A stretch of 64,000 nucleotides of DNA, from NCBI GenBank assembly GCA_020633235.1, contig JACKEA010000003.1, positions 806,001-870,000 on the forward strand, given 5' to 3'. A model generated the notes under the pieces. The model was not told the origin of the DNA and made no database searches. It saw only the letters and a list, made by a program, of their open reading frames with translations. Position numbers and translations under genes: made by a program. Below, one piece after another: positions 19,620 to 27,547 of this stretch (the stretch's first letter is position 1; the number at the start of each line of letters is the position of its first letter). Source of the DNA: Polyangiaceae bacterium (GTDB lineage: Bacteria > Myxococcota_A > Polyangia > Polyangiales > Polyangiaceae).

Positions 19620-20031
19620 CAGCCTCTTCGCAGGAGCCCATGAGGGCGCCGTGCCCCATGCGCTTACCCCCTTCGACCAACCGACGCAGCGCCACGCCCA
19701 GGTAGTTGATCGTCACCGACTTGGAGATGTACCCGTTGGCTCCGGCTCGAAGCGCCGCCGCGCGGAGCTCCTCCACCACCATGCCGGAGTACAGGACCAC
19801 GAAGCGGGCGCGCCGTTCCCCTCGGCGCACGACCCCCACCGCGTGGTCACCACGCAGCGAGGGCATGGATACATCCATGACCACGATGTCCGGATCGTGC
19901 CTCAGCAGCGTGGCGAGCATTCCCAGTGCGTTGGACTGGGTGGCGACCTCGAACGCCGCCCCCTCGAGGGCAGCCCGGCCCAGCTCCAGGATCACTGGAT
20001 CGTCATCCACGAGGAGGACGCGCTTACCCAT
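19606..20031 (-). CDS. Single-domain response regulator, first gene of the FIST signalling operon
   Basis: 141 aa from the ATG at 20031 (MGKRVLLVDDDP); a start nine codons upstream would add a basic extension not seen in receivers. It is one receiver domain with the acidic pair in LLVDDDP, phospho-acceptor Asp in IVVMDVSMPSLRG, and Lys in GYISKS. There is no output domain, so it acts as a phosphate sink, a shuttle to the HPt domains, or an allosteric partner. It heads a six-gene operon with overlapping or 12-bp junctions down to 11851. Confidence 0.9.
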   Translation of the reverse strand: MGKRVLLVDDDPVILELGRAALEGAAFEVATQSNALGMLATLLRHDPDIVVMDVSMPSLRGDHAVGVVRRGERRARFVVLYSGMVVEELRAAALRAGANGYISKSVTINYLGVALRRLVEGGKRMGHGALMGSCEEADDET

Positions 20032-20104
20032 CAAATGGGATGGACGGCGCCGTTCCAACCCCCTTGAACGCTATTTTCGGACCCGCCTGGATTCCCAGAG
20101 GTTT

Positions 20105-20131
20105 TCTGGTTCGGCGCGATCCCCGTCAGGG
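20105..20131 (+). repeat. REP-like dispersed repeat, copy D (degenerate)
   Basis: Core TCGGCGCGATCCCCGTC matches the family, but the 5' TTGTTGG is reduced to TCTGGT and the 3' arm is diverged. It lies in the 125-bp gap between the cdsA stop (20157) and the receiver start (20031). Confidence 0.6.
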
Positions 20132-20156
20132 GGAGATTTCGACCGCCGCGTCAGGT

Positions 20157-20984
20157 TCAGCCGCGAAACGCCGTGTATAGATACACCAGCGGGGCGACGA
20201 TCAAGAGCGCATCGATGCGATCCAGGATGCCGCCGTGACCGGGCACGATCCAGCCCGAGTCCTTGATGCCGGTGGAGCGCTTGAGCAGGGACTCCACCAG
20301 ATCCCCCAGCTGACCGAGCGCGCCGGCGACTACCGCCAGAGGCAGCGCATGCTCCAGCGGGATGCTGGGCAGGTACCAGAAGTGCGCCACGGTCGCGCCG
20401 AGCGCAGACCCGACCAAGGAACCGAAGAAGCCTTCCCGCGTCTTCTTCGGGCTCACGGCTTCGTACAGCTTGTGCTTGCCGAGGAAGCGACCGAAGAAGT
20501 ACCCGCCGGTGTCACCGAACCAGGCGAACGTCAGGGTCATCACCACGTAGTGTGGGCCCAGCTCTCCTTGGTCCCGCCGCAGGAGCGCGATGGTGGTGAG
20601 CAGCGCGCCGATGTAGAACGGGGCCGCCACGTTGGCCATCACTCGAAGCCCCGCCGTCGGGATCTCGCCGAGCCGCCAGAGCGGCAACAGGATGCCGACG
20701 ATGGGCACCAGCAGCACGACGGCCAAGAGCTTCTTCGGGTCGTCGCTGAAGAAGTAGACCCCAGCAGACACCCCCACCGTCATGGCGATGCCCAATGCCT
20801 GGGCCACGCGGTCCCCGGGGTGGGTCATCCCAAACAGCTCCGAGGCTCCCACCAGGCAAGCGAAGGCCACCAGGGCGTACCAGCCCCACACCGGCCCCCA
20901 GAACATGAGGGCCAAAAGCAGCGGCACGACGACGATGGCCGTCAGCACCCGCACCAAGAGATTGCTCTTCGCCAAGGAACGCAC
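20157..20984 (-). CDS. cdsA: Phosphatidate cytidylyltransferase
   Basis: 275 aa integral membrane enzyme that makes CDP-diacylglycerol from phosphatidic acid and CTP, the branch point of phospholipid synthesis. About eight hydrophobic helices. The C-terminal CDS signature is complete: LKRSTGIKDSG...PGHGGILDRIDALL. Also FGRFLGKHKL and SPKKTREGFFGS, the usual cytoplasmic loops. GTG start at 20984. It appears to be a single gene; the gap downstream to the signalling operon holds a REP-like repeat. Usually cdsA sits with uppS and dxr, which is not the case here. Confidence 0.95.
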   Translation of the reverse strand: MRSLAKSNLLVRVLTAIVVVPLLLALMFWGPVWGWYALVAFACLVGASELFGMTHPGDRVAQALGIAMTVGVSAGVYFFSDDPKKLLAVVLLVPIVGILLPLWRLGEIPTAGLRVMANVAAPFYIGALLTTIALLRRDQGELGPHYVVMTLTFAWFGDTGGYFFGRFLGKHKLYEAVSPKKTREGFFGSLVGSALGATVAHFWYLPSIPLEHALPLAVVAGALGQLGDLVESLLKRSTGIKDSGWIVPGHGGILDRIDALLIVAPLVYLYTAFRG

Positions 20985-21045
20985 TGGTTATCAGCCCGCC
21001 GGCTCCGCGCCAAGACCAGCAGTGCGAACCCATGATCTGTGCTTT

Positions 21046-21070
21046 CGGCTCCAACCACAAAAAGGAGCCG
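21046..21070 (+). promoter_or_regulatory. Hairpin masking the Shine-Dalgarno of the DUF2202 gene
   Basis: CGGCTCC (21046-21052) and GGAGCCG (21064-21070) form a perfect 7-bp stem around an 11-nt A/C loop. The right arm contains the GGAG ribosome-binding site, with the ATG only 2 nt further on. A second copy of CGGCTCC at 21000-21006 could pair with the same arm, so two alternative structures are possible. Confidence 0.5.
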
Positions 21071-21072
21071 TC

Positions 21073-21762
21073 ATGAAATTCTCCCTCCTTCTTGTCGCAT
21101 CCCTTGGCCTCGCGACCGCAGCGTGCGGCAGTGACTCCCAATCCGACCCAGCCAGCGGCACTGGCGGCAGCGCCGGCGTTTCCGGCACCGGAGGCGGTGC
21201 CGGTACTGGAAGCGGTGCCGGCTTTGGAGGCAGCGCCGGCGTCGTGGGCACTACCGTCGCAGACGACCTCACCTTCCTGAGAGAAGAAGAGAAGCTCGCG
21301 CGGGACGTGTACCTGACGCTGTACGACACCTGGAAGCTCATGCCGCACCAGAACATCTCCAAGTCCGAGCAGACGCACATGGACAGCGTGAAGGTCGTGC
21401 TCGACACCTACGGCTTGGAAGATCCGGTGAAGGACGACACCGTCGGCGTTTTCACGAGCTCCGAGCTGGCGAAGCTGTACACGGACCTGGTCGCCCTCGG
21501 CAACGGCAGCGAGGTCGACTCACTGCGCGCCGGCGCCACCATCGAGGATCTCGACATCCGCGACATCGAGGCCATGAGGGCCAGCGCCACGGAGGCCGAC
21601 GTCCTGTCCATGTACGACTCGCTTCAGTGCGGCTCCCGCAATCACATGCGCTCCTTCTACTCACAGCTGCAGCAGCGCGGCGAGACGTACGAAGCGCAGT
21701 ACATCACCGCTCAAGAGCTGGCCGACATCGTCGGGTCCGCGAAGGAGACCTGCAACCAGTAG
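21073..21762 (+). CDS. DUF2202 ferritin-like lipoprotein
   Basis: 229 aa. Lipoprotein signal 1-18 (ATAACGS), Gly/Ser linker to about residue 60, then a DUF2202 domain: LTFLREEEKLARDVYLTLYD opens it with the Glu-rich EEEKLAxD helix, HQNISKSEQTHMDSVK carries further candidate ligands, and the C-terminal helix SRNHMRSFYSQL follows. DUF2202 proteins are predicted four-helix ferritin-like folds, sometimes of archaeal or methanogen origin; metal storage or oxidation is a guess from the fold. It is probably exported to the outer membrane. Start set by AAAAAGGAG and the ATG at 21073; the ribosome site lies in a hairpin. The gene is monocistronic, with cdsA divergent. Confidence 0.88.
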   Translation: MKFSLLLVASLGLATAACGSDSQSDPASGTGGSAGVSGTGGGAGTGSGAGFGGSAGVVGTTVADDLTFLREEEKLARDVYLTLYDTWKLMPHQNISKSEQTHMDSVKVVLDTYGLEDPVKDDTVGVFTSSELAKLYTDLVALGNGSEVDSLRAGATIEDLDIRDIEAMRASATEADVLSMYDSLQCGSRNHMRSFYSQLQQRGETYEAQYITAQELADIVGSAKETCNQ

Positions 21763-21800
21763 GGTTGGAGCTCCGCCACGCCGCTGCTACCACTGGGGGC

Positions 21801-22241
21801 GTGGCGGAGCGCTTGCACTTGCCTCAACCCTTCGAGGAGCTGGACCACACGGCGGACGCCGGCGTGCTCGTTCACGGCCAGAGCGCCGAGCAGACCCTCG
21901 CACGCCTGGTGCTGGCGCTCTCCGCCGTGCTCACCGGAGGTGGAGCCGTATCCGCCGAACGTGATCTGACGGTCCAGGTGGAGAGGGGCGATCGGGCAGC
22001 GATGGCGGTGGACGTGCTCCGGGAGCTCTTGTTTCGCTTCGAATGCGAGATGGTCGTGCCCGAGAGCTGCGCGGTGACGCGTTTCGATCCGGAGCATGGC
22101 TGCACAGTGGAAGTGGGCGTGGGCCCCTACGACCCCGAGGCTCACGTGGACGGTCTCGCTCTCAAGGCGGTCACCTTGCATGCCGCGCGCTTCGAGCGAG
22201 ACGCCGACGGCTGGCTCGCGCAGGTCGTGTTCGACGTTTGA
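21801..22241 (+). CDS. Archease, RtcB activator
   Basis: 146 aa, the family's usual length. The N-terminus FEELDHTADAGVLVHG is the archease signature, and the metal-coordinating acidic residues recur at VLRELLFRFE and near LKAVTLHAARFE. Archease helps RtcB complete its guanylylation and turnover. The GTG at 21801 is chosen because the longer open frame upstream is Arg-rich and overlaps nothing conserved. Only 11 bp separate it from rtcB, so the two form an operon. It lies 38 bp after the DUF2202 stop and may be cotranscribed with it. Confidence 0.92.
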   Translation: MAERLHLPQPFEELDHTADAGVLVHGQSAEQTLARLVLALSAVLTGGGAVSAERDLTVQVERGDRAAMAVDVLRELLFRFECEMVVPESCAVTRFDPEHGCTVEVGVGPYDPEAHVDGLALKAVTLHAARFERDADGWLAQVVFDV

Positions 22242-22252
22242 AAGGGAGTCCC

Positions 22253-23701
22253 GTGAAGCTTCGCCAAGTCGGTCCCTTCAGCTGGGAGATCCCGAAGCAA
22301 GGGCGCATGAAGGTGCCGGGGCGCGTATATCTCGCGCCCGCCCAGCTGGAACGCGTCCGCGAGGACAAGGCTCTCGAGCAGGTCGTCAACGTGGCACACC
22401 TCCCGGGTATCGTCGGCGCCAGCCTGGCCATGCCCGACATCCACTGGGGCTACGGCTTTCCCATCGGCGGCGTTGCCGCCGTGGACGCCGAAGCGGGCGC
22501 CGTTTCCCCCGGTGGCGTGGGCTACGACATCAACTGCGGCTGCCGCGTGCTCACGACGCGCCTCTCCGTCGACGAAGTGAGACCGCGCATCCAGGAAGTG
22601 GTCACGCGTCTGTTCAAGGCCATCCCCACCGGAGTGGGCGTTGGGAACGCCATCGAGCGCCTGTCCCACGCCGAGCTCCGCGAGGTGATGGCGCGGGGCG
22701 CCGGCTGGGCCATCGAGCGAGGTTTCGTCGCCGGTGACAGCGACGCTGCCCATGCAGAAGAAGAGGGTTGTTTGTCCGGCGCGGAACCCAGCGCGGTGAG
22801 CACTCGCGCGCTCGATCGCGGCGCGGACCAGCTGGGCACCCTCGGCAGTGGCAACCACTTCCTCGAGGTGCAGCACGTCGACGAAGTGTACGACCCCGAT
22901 GCGGCCGCGGCCTTCGGCCTACGGGAAGGCGCGGTCACCGTGATGATCCACTCCGGCTCGCGCGGCTTGGGGCACCAGGTCTGCGACGAGACACTGCACG
23001 AGCTGTCGCGGATCTACGCGAGCTTCGGCGCGGACTACGGGGCGCTCCCGGATCGGCAGCTCGCCTGCGCCCCGATCCGCTCGGACGTCGGGCAGCGCTA
23101 CCTCGGCGCCATGCAGGCGGCGGCGAACTTCGCCTGGGCGAACCGCCAGGTGATGACCGGCCTGGCGGTGCAGGCCCTGGGTCGAGCCCTCGGCATTGGC
23201 GACGGCGACGTGGGAGCGGAGCTCTTGTACGACGTGTGCCACAACATCGCGAAGCTCGAGACCCACACGCTGGACGGCAGCGAGCAGCAGCTGTTGGTGC
23301 ATCGCAAGGGCGCCACGCGGGCGTTTGGGCCGGGGGACCCGCGCGTCCCGGAGCGCTATCGCAGCGTTGGTCAGCCCGTGCTGATCCCGGGTGACATGGG
23401 GCGCTACTCCTTCGTGCTGGCCGGCAACGCCACCGCCATGCAGGAGACGTTCGGCTCTTCCTGCCACGGCGCCGGACGACTGCTCTCGCGCAAGGCCGCT
23501 CTCAGGCAGGCCAAGGGGCGTCGCATCGACCGAGAGCTCCGGGAGCGCGGCATCGAGGTGATGAGCAAGGGACTCCGCACTCTCGCGGAGGAGATGAGCG
23601 AAGCCTACAAGGACGTCGCCGACGTCGTGGACGTGATCCACGGCGCGGGCGTGTCGCGCAAGGTCGCGCGCCTGGTGCCTCTCGGCGTGATCAAGGGCTG
23701 A
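22253..23701 (+). CDS. rtcB: RNA-splicing ligase RtcB
   Basis: 482 aa GTP- and Mn-dependent ligase that joins 2',3'-cyclic-phosphate or 3'-phosphate RNA to 5'-OH ends, in tRNA or rRNA repair. Landmarks: MPDIHWGYGFPIGG, DINCGCRVL with the metal-binding Cys, GSGNHFLEVQ, MIHSGSRGLGHQV, and SCHGAGRLLSRK with the His that carries GMP. The GTG at 22253 is preceded by AAAGGGAG and matches the family's N-terminus (VGPFSWEIP). Cotranscribed with archease. In other bacteria rtcB is controlled by the sigma-54 activator RtcR; no rtcR is in view. Confidence 0.96.
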   Translation: MKLRQVGPFSWEIPKQGRMKVPGRVYLAPAQLERVREDKALEQVVNVAHLPGIVGASLAMPDIHWGYGFPIGGVAAVDAEAGAVSPGGVGYDINCGCRVLTTRLSVDEVRPRIQEVVTRLFKAIPTGVGVGNAIERLSHAELREVMARGAGWAIERGFVAGDSDAAHAEEEGCLSGAEPSAVSTRALDRGADQLGTLGSGNHFLEVQHVDEVYDPDAAAAFGLREGAVTVMIHSGSRGLGHQVCDETLHELSRIYASFGADYGALPDRQLACAPIRSDVGQRYLGAMQAAANFAWANRQVMTGLAVQALGRALGIGDGDVGAELLYDVCHNIAKLETHTLDGSEQQLLVHRKGATRAFGPGDPRVPERYRSVGQPVLIPGDMGRYSFVLAGNATAMQETFGSSCHGAGRLLSRKAALRQAKGRRIDRELRERGIEVMSKGLRTLAEEMSEAYKDVADVVDVIHGAGVSRKVARLVPLGVIKG

Positions 23702-23845
23702 CGCACGCTACCGAGCGCGCACCGAGTGAGAAATGGTCGCCTGGGCGCCGTGCGTCCGGAGTGCGATTCGCTCGACAAAAAGCGCGGACATCGCTTGGGA
23801 TTTGCGGGGTGAAAGGTGGCGGGGACGGCCCGCGTTGTTTGTGGG

Positions 23846-24559
23846 ATGCGCTGGCTGGTACTGATGGCGTCCGCAGTGGCGTGCTCCCCGCAGACGCGAG
23901 CGCCCGTGACGGCGGATGGCTCTGGTGCGCGCGACGACGGCGGCGGCCCCGCGATCGCGCGCAGCTCGGCAAGCTCGGAAGACGCAGCGCGTGTGGCCGA
24001 GCGCGACGCGAGCCCGGCGACGACCACGTTGGTCGCGACGGAGTGCACGGGAAGCGACGTCGACGTGCTGCGCGCGTTGGGCTCCAGCGGCTGTCTGACG
24101 GCGCAGCCAGCGCCCCCGTTGGCTCCGGGTGTCCAGCTGCGGCTCGCGTCGCGTCCGCGGGCAAAGTGTCACCACTGCGCGGACTTGGACGTGAGCATCG
24201 AGAACCCGGGCGCGGAAGCCCTGGAACTGTTCCTTCCGGTAAGGGACGGGCGCTTCTGCATTCGCTCGACCGCTCCCCGAGAGGGCGGCGTCCCGGGCGC
24301 GGCGTGCACGTTGGTGGCGGGAACACGTGACGGACAAGAAGCGCTGGCACGCGTGCGGATTGCGCCGCGCGGTCGCGCGCGCTTCGTGGGTCTGCAAGTG
24401 GACGGCAGCGTCCTGGAAGAGCGCCCGTTTCCCGACGGAACCACCGGATTCTTCGACCGCCCGCTGCCGCCCGGGCCGGTCACGGTGCAGGTTTCCGTGC
24501 CGATGGCCGGTGCGGAAGGCGGCCACTTGCTCGCGCCGGTGACCCTGGACTTGCCCTGA
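23846..24559 (+). CDS. Putative lipoprotein of unknown function
   Basis: 237 aa. Signal MRWLVLMASAVACSPQ with lipobox AVAC; the longer frame beginning 10 codons earlier lacks a good signal. After a low-complexity linker (to about residue 70) the mature domain is beta-rich, with Cys in CHHCADLDVSIENPGAE, FCIRST and GAACTLVAG. The segment LEERPFPDGTTGFFDRPLPPGPVTVQVSVPMAG resembles a macroglobulin or Ig-like edge. No family recognised. It stands alone between rtcB and the next hypothetical gene. Confidence 0.68.
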   Translation: MRWLVLMASAVACSPQTRAPVTADGSGARDDGGGPAIARSSASSEDAARVAERDASPATTTLVATECTGSDVDVLRALGSSGCLTAQPAPPLAPGVQLRLASRPRAKCHHCADLDVSIENPGAEALELFLPVRDGRFCIRSTAPREGGVPGAACTLVAGTRDGQEALARVRIAPRGRARFVGLQVDGSVLEERPFPDGTTGFFDRPLPPGPVTVQVSVPMAGAEGGHLLAPVTLDLP

Positions 24560-24651
24560 GCCGCGAGCATTTTGTCGTAATTTCAGCGAGTTATCCGCCC
24601 GTTCTGAGGCTTCTCTTTCGGCGCGGCGCACTTTGGTGCAGGGACGCCACC

Positions 24652-25368
24652 ATGAGTGGCACCATCACCCTCCTTTCGCCCCTGACCCAGGACGAGATGA
24701 TCGACCTCGAGCTGGCCTGTGGCAAAGCCCTCGACGATTGGTTCGTCGAGCATCCGGACGAGGACGACGACACGGGGGAGATGGGGGCAATGGGCTCGAT
24801 CCCGAGCCTGGAAGAAGTGTCGAAGGCCTACGGTGACGCGAGCCTCGAGCTCCCCAAGGACGTCGAGAAGCGGCTCGCCGCGTGCCGCTCCGCGTTCACC
24901 ATCGACAATCCCGGAGACTTCGAGACCACCGGAGGCCTGCAGGTCTCCGTGCTTCGCTTTCTTCTCCAGCGCGTCGGCAAGAGCCTGGTGCTGGTGGACG
25001 ACTATCCCTTCGAGACCAGCGAAGGAATGCTGAAGCAGCTGGAGTCCGTTCCGGCAGTGGAGGACTTCGGCGAAGAGCCGGCAGCAGCGCCGAAGAAGCG
25101 TCGAGCGGCGCCTCGCATCGGAGACGACGGCCAAGCCCGCGCCGAACGCGTGCTGCGCATTCTGGAGTCCGCCATCAACAACGTGAATCGCTCCATCGAC
25201 GTGAAGAACGCCCTCTACCGAGTGAGCGAAGCCTCCCGCACCTACGGCGCACTGCTGCTCGAGGAGGGCGCCATGCCCGACGCGAAGGCGGCTCAGGTCC
25301 TCGGCGTGGAGGTTGCAGCGCTGACCACCTCCGCCGACGAGCTGGAAAAAGCGCTCACGCGCCGGTGA
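24652..25368 (+). CDS. Hypothetical acidic cytoplasmic protein
   Basis: 238 aa, no signal and no membrane segment. Acidic N-terminal half (WFVEHPDEDDDTGEMG, SLEEVSKAYGDASLELPKDV); a basic hinge (PKKRRAAPRI) at about residue 150 leads to a helical C-terminal half (ERVLRILESAINNVNRSIDVKN and AAQVLGVEVAALTTSADELEKAL). It lacks catalytic motifs. No family recognised. Start: ATG at 24652. The stop codon at 25366-25368 falls inside REP-like repeat copy E, so the repeat forms the end of the gene and its 3' region. Confidence 0.72.
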   Translation: MSGTITLLSPLTQDEMIDLELACGKALDDWFVEHPDEDDDTGEMGAMGSIPSLEEVSKAYGDASLELPKDVEKRLAACRSAFTIDNPGDFETTGGLQVSVLRFLLQRVGKSLVLVDDYPFETSEGMLKQLESVPAVEDFGEEPAAAPKKRRAAPRIGDDGQARAERVLRILESAINNVNRSIDVKNALYRVSEASRTYGALLLEEGAMPDAKAAQVLGVEVAALTTSADELEKALTRR

Positions 25369-25385
25369 TCGCGCCGCACCAACAA
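25356..25385 (-). repeat. REP-like dispersed repeat, copy E
   Basis: Reverse-strand copy (TTGTTGGTGCGGCGCGA...GGCGCGTG). It overlaps the last codons and stop of the plus-strand gene and ends 13 bp before the fetB stop, filling the convergent gap. Confidence 0.7.
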
Positions 25386-25397
25386 AAGAAGCCGAAG

Positions 25398-26204
25398 TCA
25401 GCCCTTGCTGCGGGTGATGCGCTCGGCTCTGAGCTGGTGTCGGTCGTTGAACAGGCGGCGAAAGACGTAGAGCGCCACGCCCATGGACCCGAGGGAAGTG
25501 GAAGCGGCGAGCATGAACATCACCACGATCTGGTACTTCACGGCCGCTAGCGGGCTCGCGCCTTCCAAGATCTGACCGGTCATCATACCGGGGAGCGAGA
25601 CGATCCCGACCACCGTCATCGAGTTCAGGATCGGGATCATTCCGCGGCGCACCGCCTGGGACAGCGGGTCGCGAGCCGCTTCCCAACGCGTGGCACCGAG
25701 GGATAGCTCCATCTCCACGCGATCCTTGTGCTCGTCGAGATCCGTGAGCAGCGAGTCCAAGGCCAGGGACACCCCGGTGAGGGAGTTGCCGAGCACCATC
25801 CCGAGCAGCGGGATCACGTACTGGGCGTGATACCAGGGTCGCACGCCGACGATGATCGCGGTCACGGTGAAGGTCGTGGACAGCCCCGTGAGCACCAGCG
25901 TGAAGAAGGCACCGAGGCGGGCTCCGGCGAAGCTGCGGCTGGACCGCTGCACGGCGGCACGGCCGGCGGCTGCCGTCATCACCAAGAGCACGCCGGCGAG
26001 GACTACCGGCTGCTCGATGCGAAACACCCACTCGAGCACGTAGCCCACGAGCAAGAGCTGCACGACGGTGCGCAGGGCGGCGACGCCGAGCTTCTTCTCC
26101 AGGCCCAGGCGCAGCGCAACGCTCACTCCACCGGCGATCACCACCAACGCGGCGGCGATGGCGAGCTGCCCGGGGCCGAGGGGGATGGCGCCGCGGTCAG
26201 GCAT
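25398..26204 (-). CDS. fetB: FetB-like ABC transporter permease
   Basis: 268 aa, UPF0014 family. About seven hydrophobic helices. Family signatures: the cytoplasmic loop EMELSLGATRWEAARDPL, NSMTVVGIVSLPGMMTGQILEG and the YQIVVMFML helix. FetAB of E. coli exports iron and protects against peroxide stress; the same substrate is an inference here. It overlaps the ATPase gene by 8 bp, so the subunits are coupled. Confidence 0.9.
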   Translation of the reverse strand: MPDRGAIPLGPGQLAIAAALVVIAGGVSVALRLGLEKKLGVAALRTVVQLLLVGYVLEWVFRIEQPVVLAGVLLVMTAAAGRAAVQRSSRSFAGARLGAFFTLVLTGLSTTFTVTAIIVGVRPWYHAQYVIPLLGMVLGNSLTGVSLALDSLLTDLDEHKDRVEMELSLGATRWEAARDPLSQAVRRGMIPILNSMTVVGIVSLPGMMTGQILEGASPLAAVKYQIVVMFMLAASTSLGSMGVALYVFRRLFNDRHQLRAERITRSKG

Positions 26205-26847
26205 TGGGCTCCGCGTAGTCGCGCATTTGGACGCGACGAACGGTGAGGCGCTCGGCCTGCTCGGCGTCGTGGGTCACGATGACGGCGGCAAGTCCTTCCG
26301 CGGCTCGCTCGCGAAGCCACGCCTCCACCCGTGAAACCGCATCCGCGTCGAGAGCGCTGGTGGGCTCGTCGAGCAGCACGACTTCCGGGCGGATCGCGAG
26401 GGCACGGAGCAGCCCGACGCGTTGCTGCTCGCCCACGGACAGCGTGCGCGCGGCTTGGCCCAGGATGCCGGCGCCAAGGCCCAAGCGCTGGGCGAGAGCC
26501 GTGAGCTCCTCGCGATTCGACTCAGCGGATACGTGACGATAGCGAAAGGGGCGCAGCAGGTTGTCTTCCACGCTGCCGTCCAGGAGCACCGCGCGCTGAG
26601 CCACGTAGGTCACGTGACGACGCCACTCGGGCAGCGGCTCCTGCCCCTGAGCGCGTCCGCGGAATCGAATACTGCCGGCGTCCGCGTCGCGCAGCCCGGC
26701 GATGGTGCGCAGGAGCTCCGTCTTGCCGCTTCCGGATGGCCCGACCAGAGCCACCAGCTCGCCGGCGTCGACGGTCAGCGACACGTCGCGGACGAGCACC
26801 CGGCTACTCACCGAGACGGTGACGGAGTCGAGCTCGAGCAGCGCCAC
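26197..26847 (-). CDS. fetA: FetA-like ABC transporter ATP-binding protein
   Basis: 216 aa ATPase: Walker A GPSGSGKTEL near residue 38, ABC signature LSVGEQQRVGLLRAL near 137, Walker B VVLLDEPTSALD near 160, and the switch His in IVTHDAEQAERL. Short for an ABC ATPase but normal for FetA. GTG start at 26847, about 10 nt after a GATACG -10-like box; the mRNA may be nearly leaderless. Its 46-bp gap to the divergent MYXO-CTERM gene carries an inverted repeat. Confidence 0.9.
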   Translation of the reverse strand: MALLELDSVTVSVSSRVLVRDVSLTVDAGELVALVGPSGSGKTELLRTIAGLRDADAGSIRFRGRAQGQEPLPEWRRHVTYVAQRAVLLDGSVEDNLLRPFRYRHVSAESNREELTALAQRLGLGAGILGQAARTLSVGEQQRVGLLRALAIRPEVVLLDEPTSALDADAVSRVEAWLRERAAEGLAAVIVTHDAEQAERLTVRRVQMRDYAEPNA

Positions 26848-26893
26848 CCCGATGGCGTATCACGCGGCGGTGCCTGCGTGGTATCAATCGGAA
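26848..26893. promoter_or_regulatory. Divergent promoters with inverted repeat
   Basis: TATCACGC (26858-26865) and GCGTGGTA (26876-26883) are an inverted repeat matching at 7 of 8 positions around a 10-bp spacer. Read outwards they give -10-like boxes for each gene: TGGTATCAAT ends 4 nt before the plus ATG, and TGATACG lies about 10 nt before the minus GTG. Confidence 0.4.
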
Positions 26894-27547
26894 ATGCGCA
26901 AGATCCTCGCGCTCGTCGCCTCGATCCTGCTCGTCGCTTCGGCCGCACAGGCGGACGTCATTCCCTCCGGGCAGAAGGGTGTACGCCTCTCGATTCGCGT
27001 GGACGCGGAGCCGGCTCCGGCAGGCAAGGTGTTGGTGTTGGCGCACACCTGGCGCGGCGCCGACCGCGTGGAGCCGGGCAAGGTCATGCCCGTGGATTGG
27101 CACCCCATGATCGGCGGGCTTCAGTTCGTGCTGGTAGACGCCGCGGCGGCGAAGCAGCTGGATGCGCTCACGGCTCGCGACCGTGACAAGGCCAACGCCC
27201 TGACCGACGCGGGTCTGAAGTGCGGTGGGGCCTTCAGTGGTGTGCGCACCATCGAGGAAAGCTCCAAGGCGGACGAGATCCGTTGGTATTACCGGGTGAC
27301 GTTCACGCCGGAGGGCTGTGACGCAAAGCGAGTGCGCAGCGAGCAACTGGCCGAGGACGGCACGCTGGTGTCGTCGGAGGGCGAAGCGCCACCGCGTAGG
27401 CCCCGAGGCGGCTGCGGTGCCTGCGGGATGGCGCGGGAGTCCGCGCCCCCGCTGGGCAGCTTGTCGCTCTTCGGTCTGTTGTTCGCGCTACGGAAACGAC
27501 GCCACCGCAAGACTGCCGCGCAGGACGCCGGCGTCGATCTCCGCTGA
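26894..27547 (+). CDS. Secreted protein with MYXO-CTERM-like tail
   Basis: 217 aa. Signal peptide 1-20 (cleavage at AQADV). A compact beta domain of about 150 aa follows (GVRLSIRVDAEPAPAGKVLV, HPMIGGLQFVLVDA, IRWYYRVTFTPEGC). The tail has GGCGACGMA, a short hydrophobic stretch (LGSLSLFGLLFAL) and RKRRHRK, the layout of MYXO-CTERM sorting signals. Start: ATG at 26894, a few nt after a TATCAAT box. Divergent from fetA and tail-to-tail overlapping by 60 bp with the next minus-strand lipoprotein. Function unknown. Confidence 0.82.
   Translation: MRKILALVASILLVASAAQADVIPSGQKGVRLSIRVDAEPAPAGKVLVLAHTWRGADRVEPGKVMPVDWHPMIGGLQFVLVDAAAAKQLDALTARDRDKANALTDAGLKCGGAFSGVRTIEESSKADEIRWYYRVTFTPEGCDAKRVRSEQLAEDGTLVSSEGEAPPRRPRGGCGACGMARESAPPLGSLSLFGLLFALRKRRHRKTAAQDAGVDLR

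Noticed and set aside
20043..20060. The palindrome ACGGCGCCGT upstream of the receiver gene
   Set aside because: Ten GC-rich bases are expected by chance at this composition.
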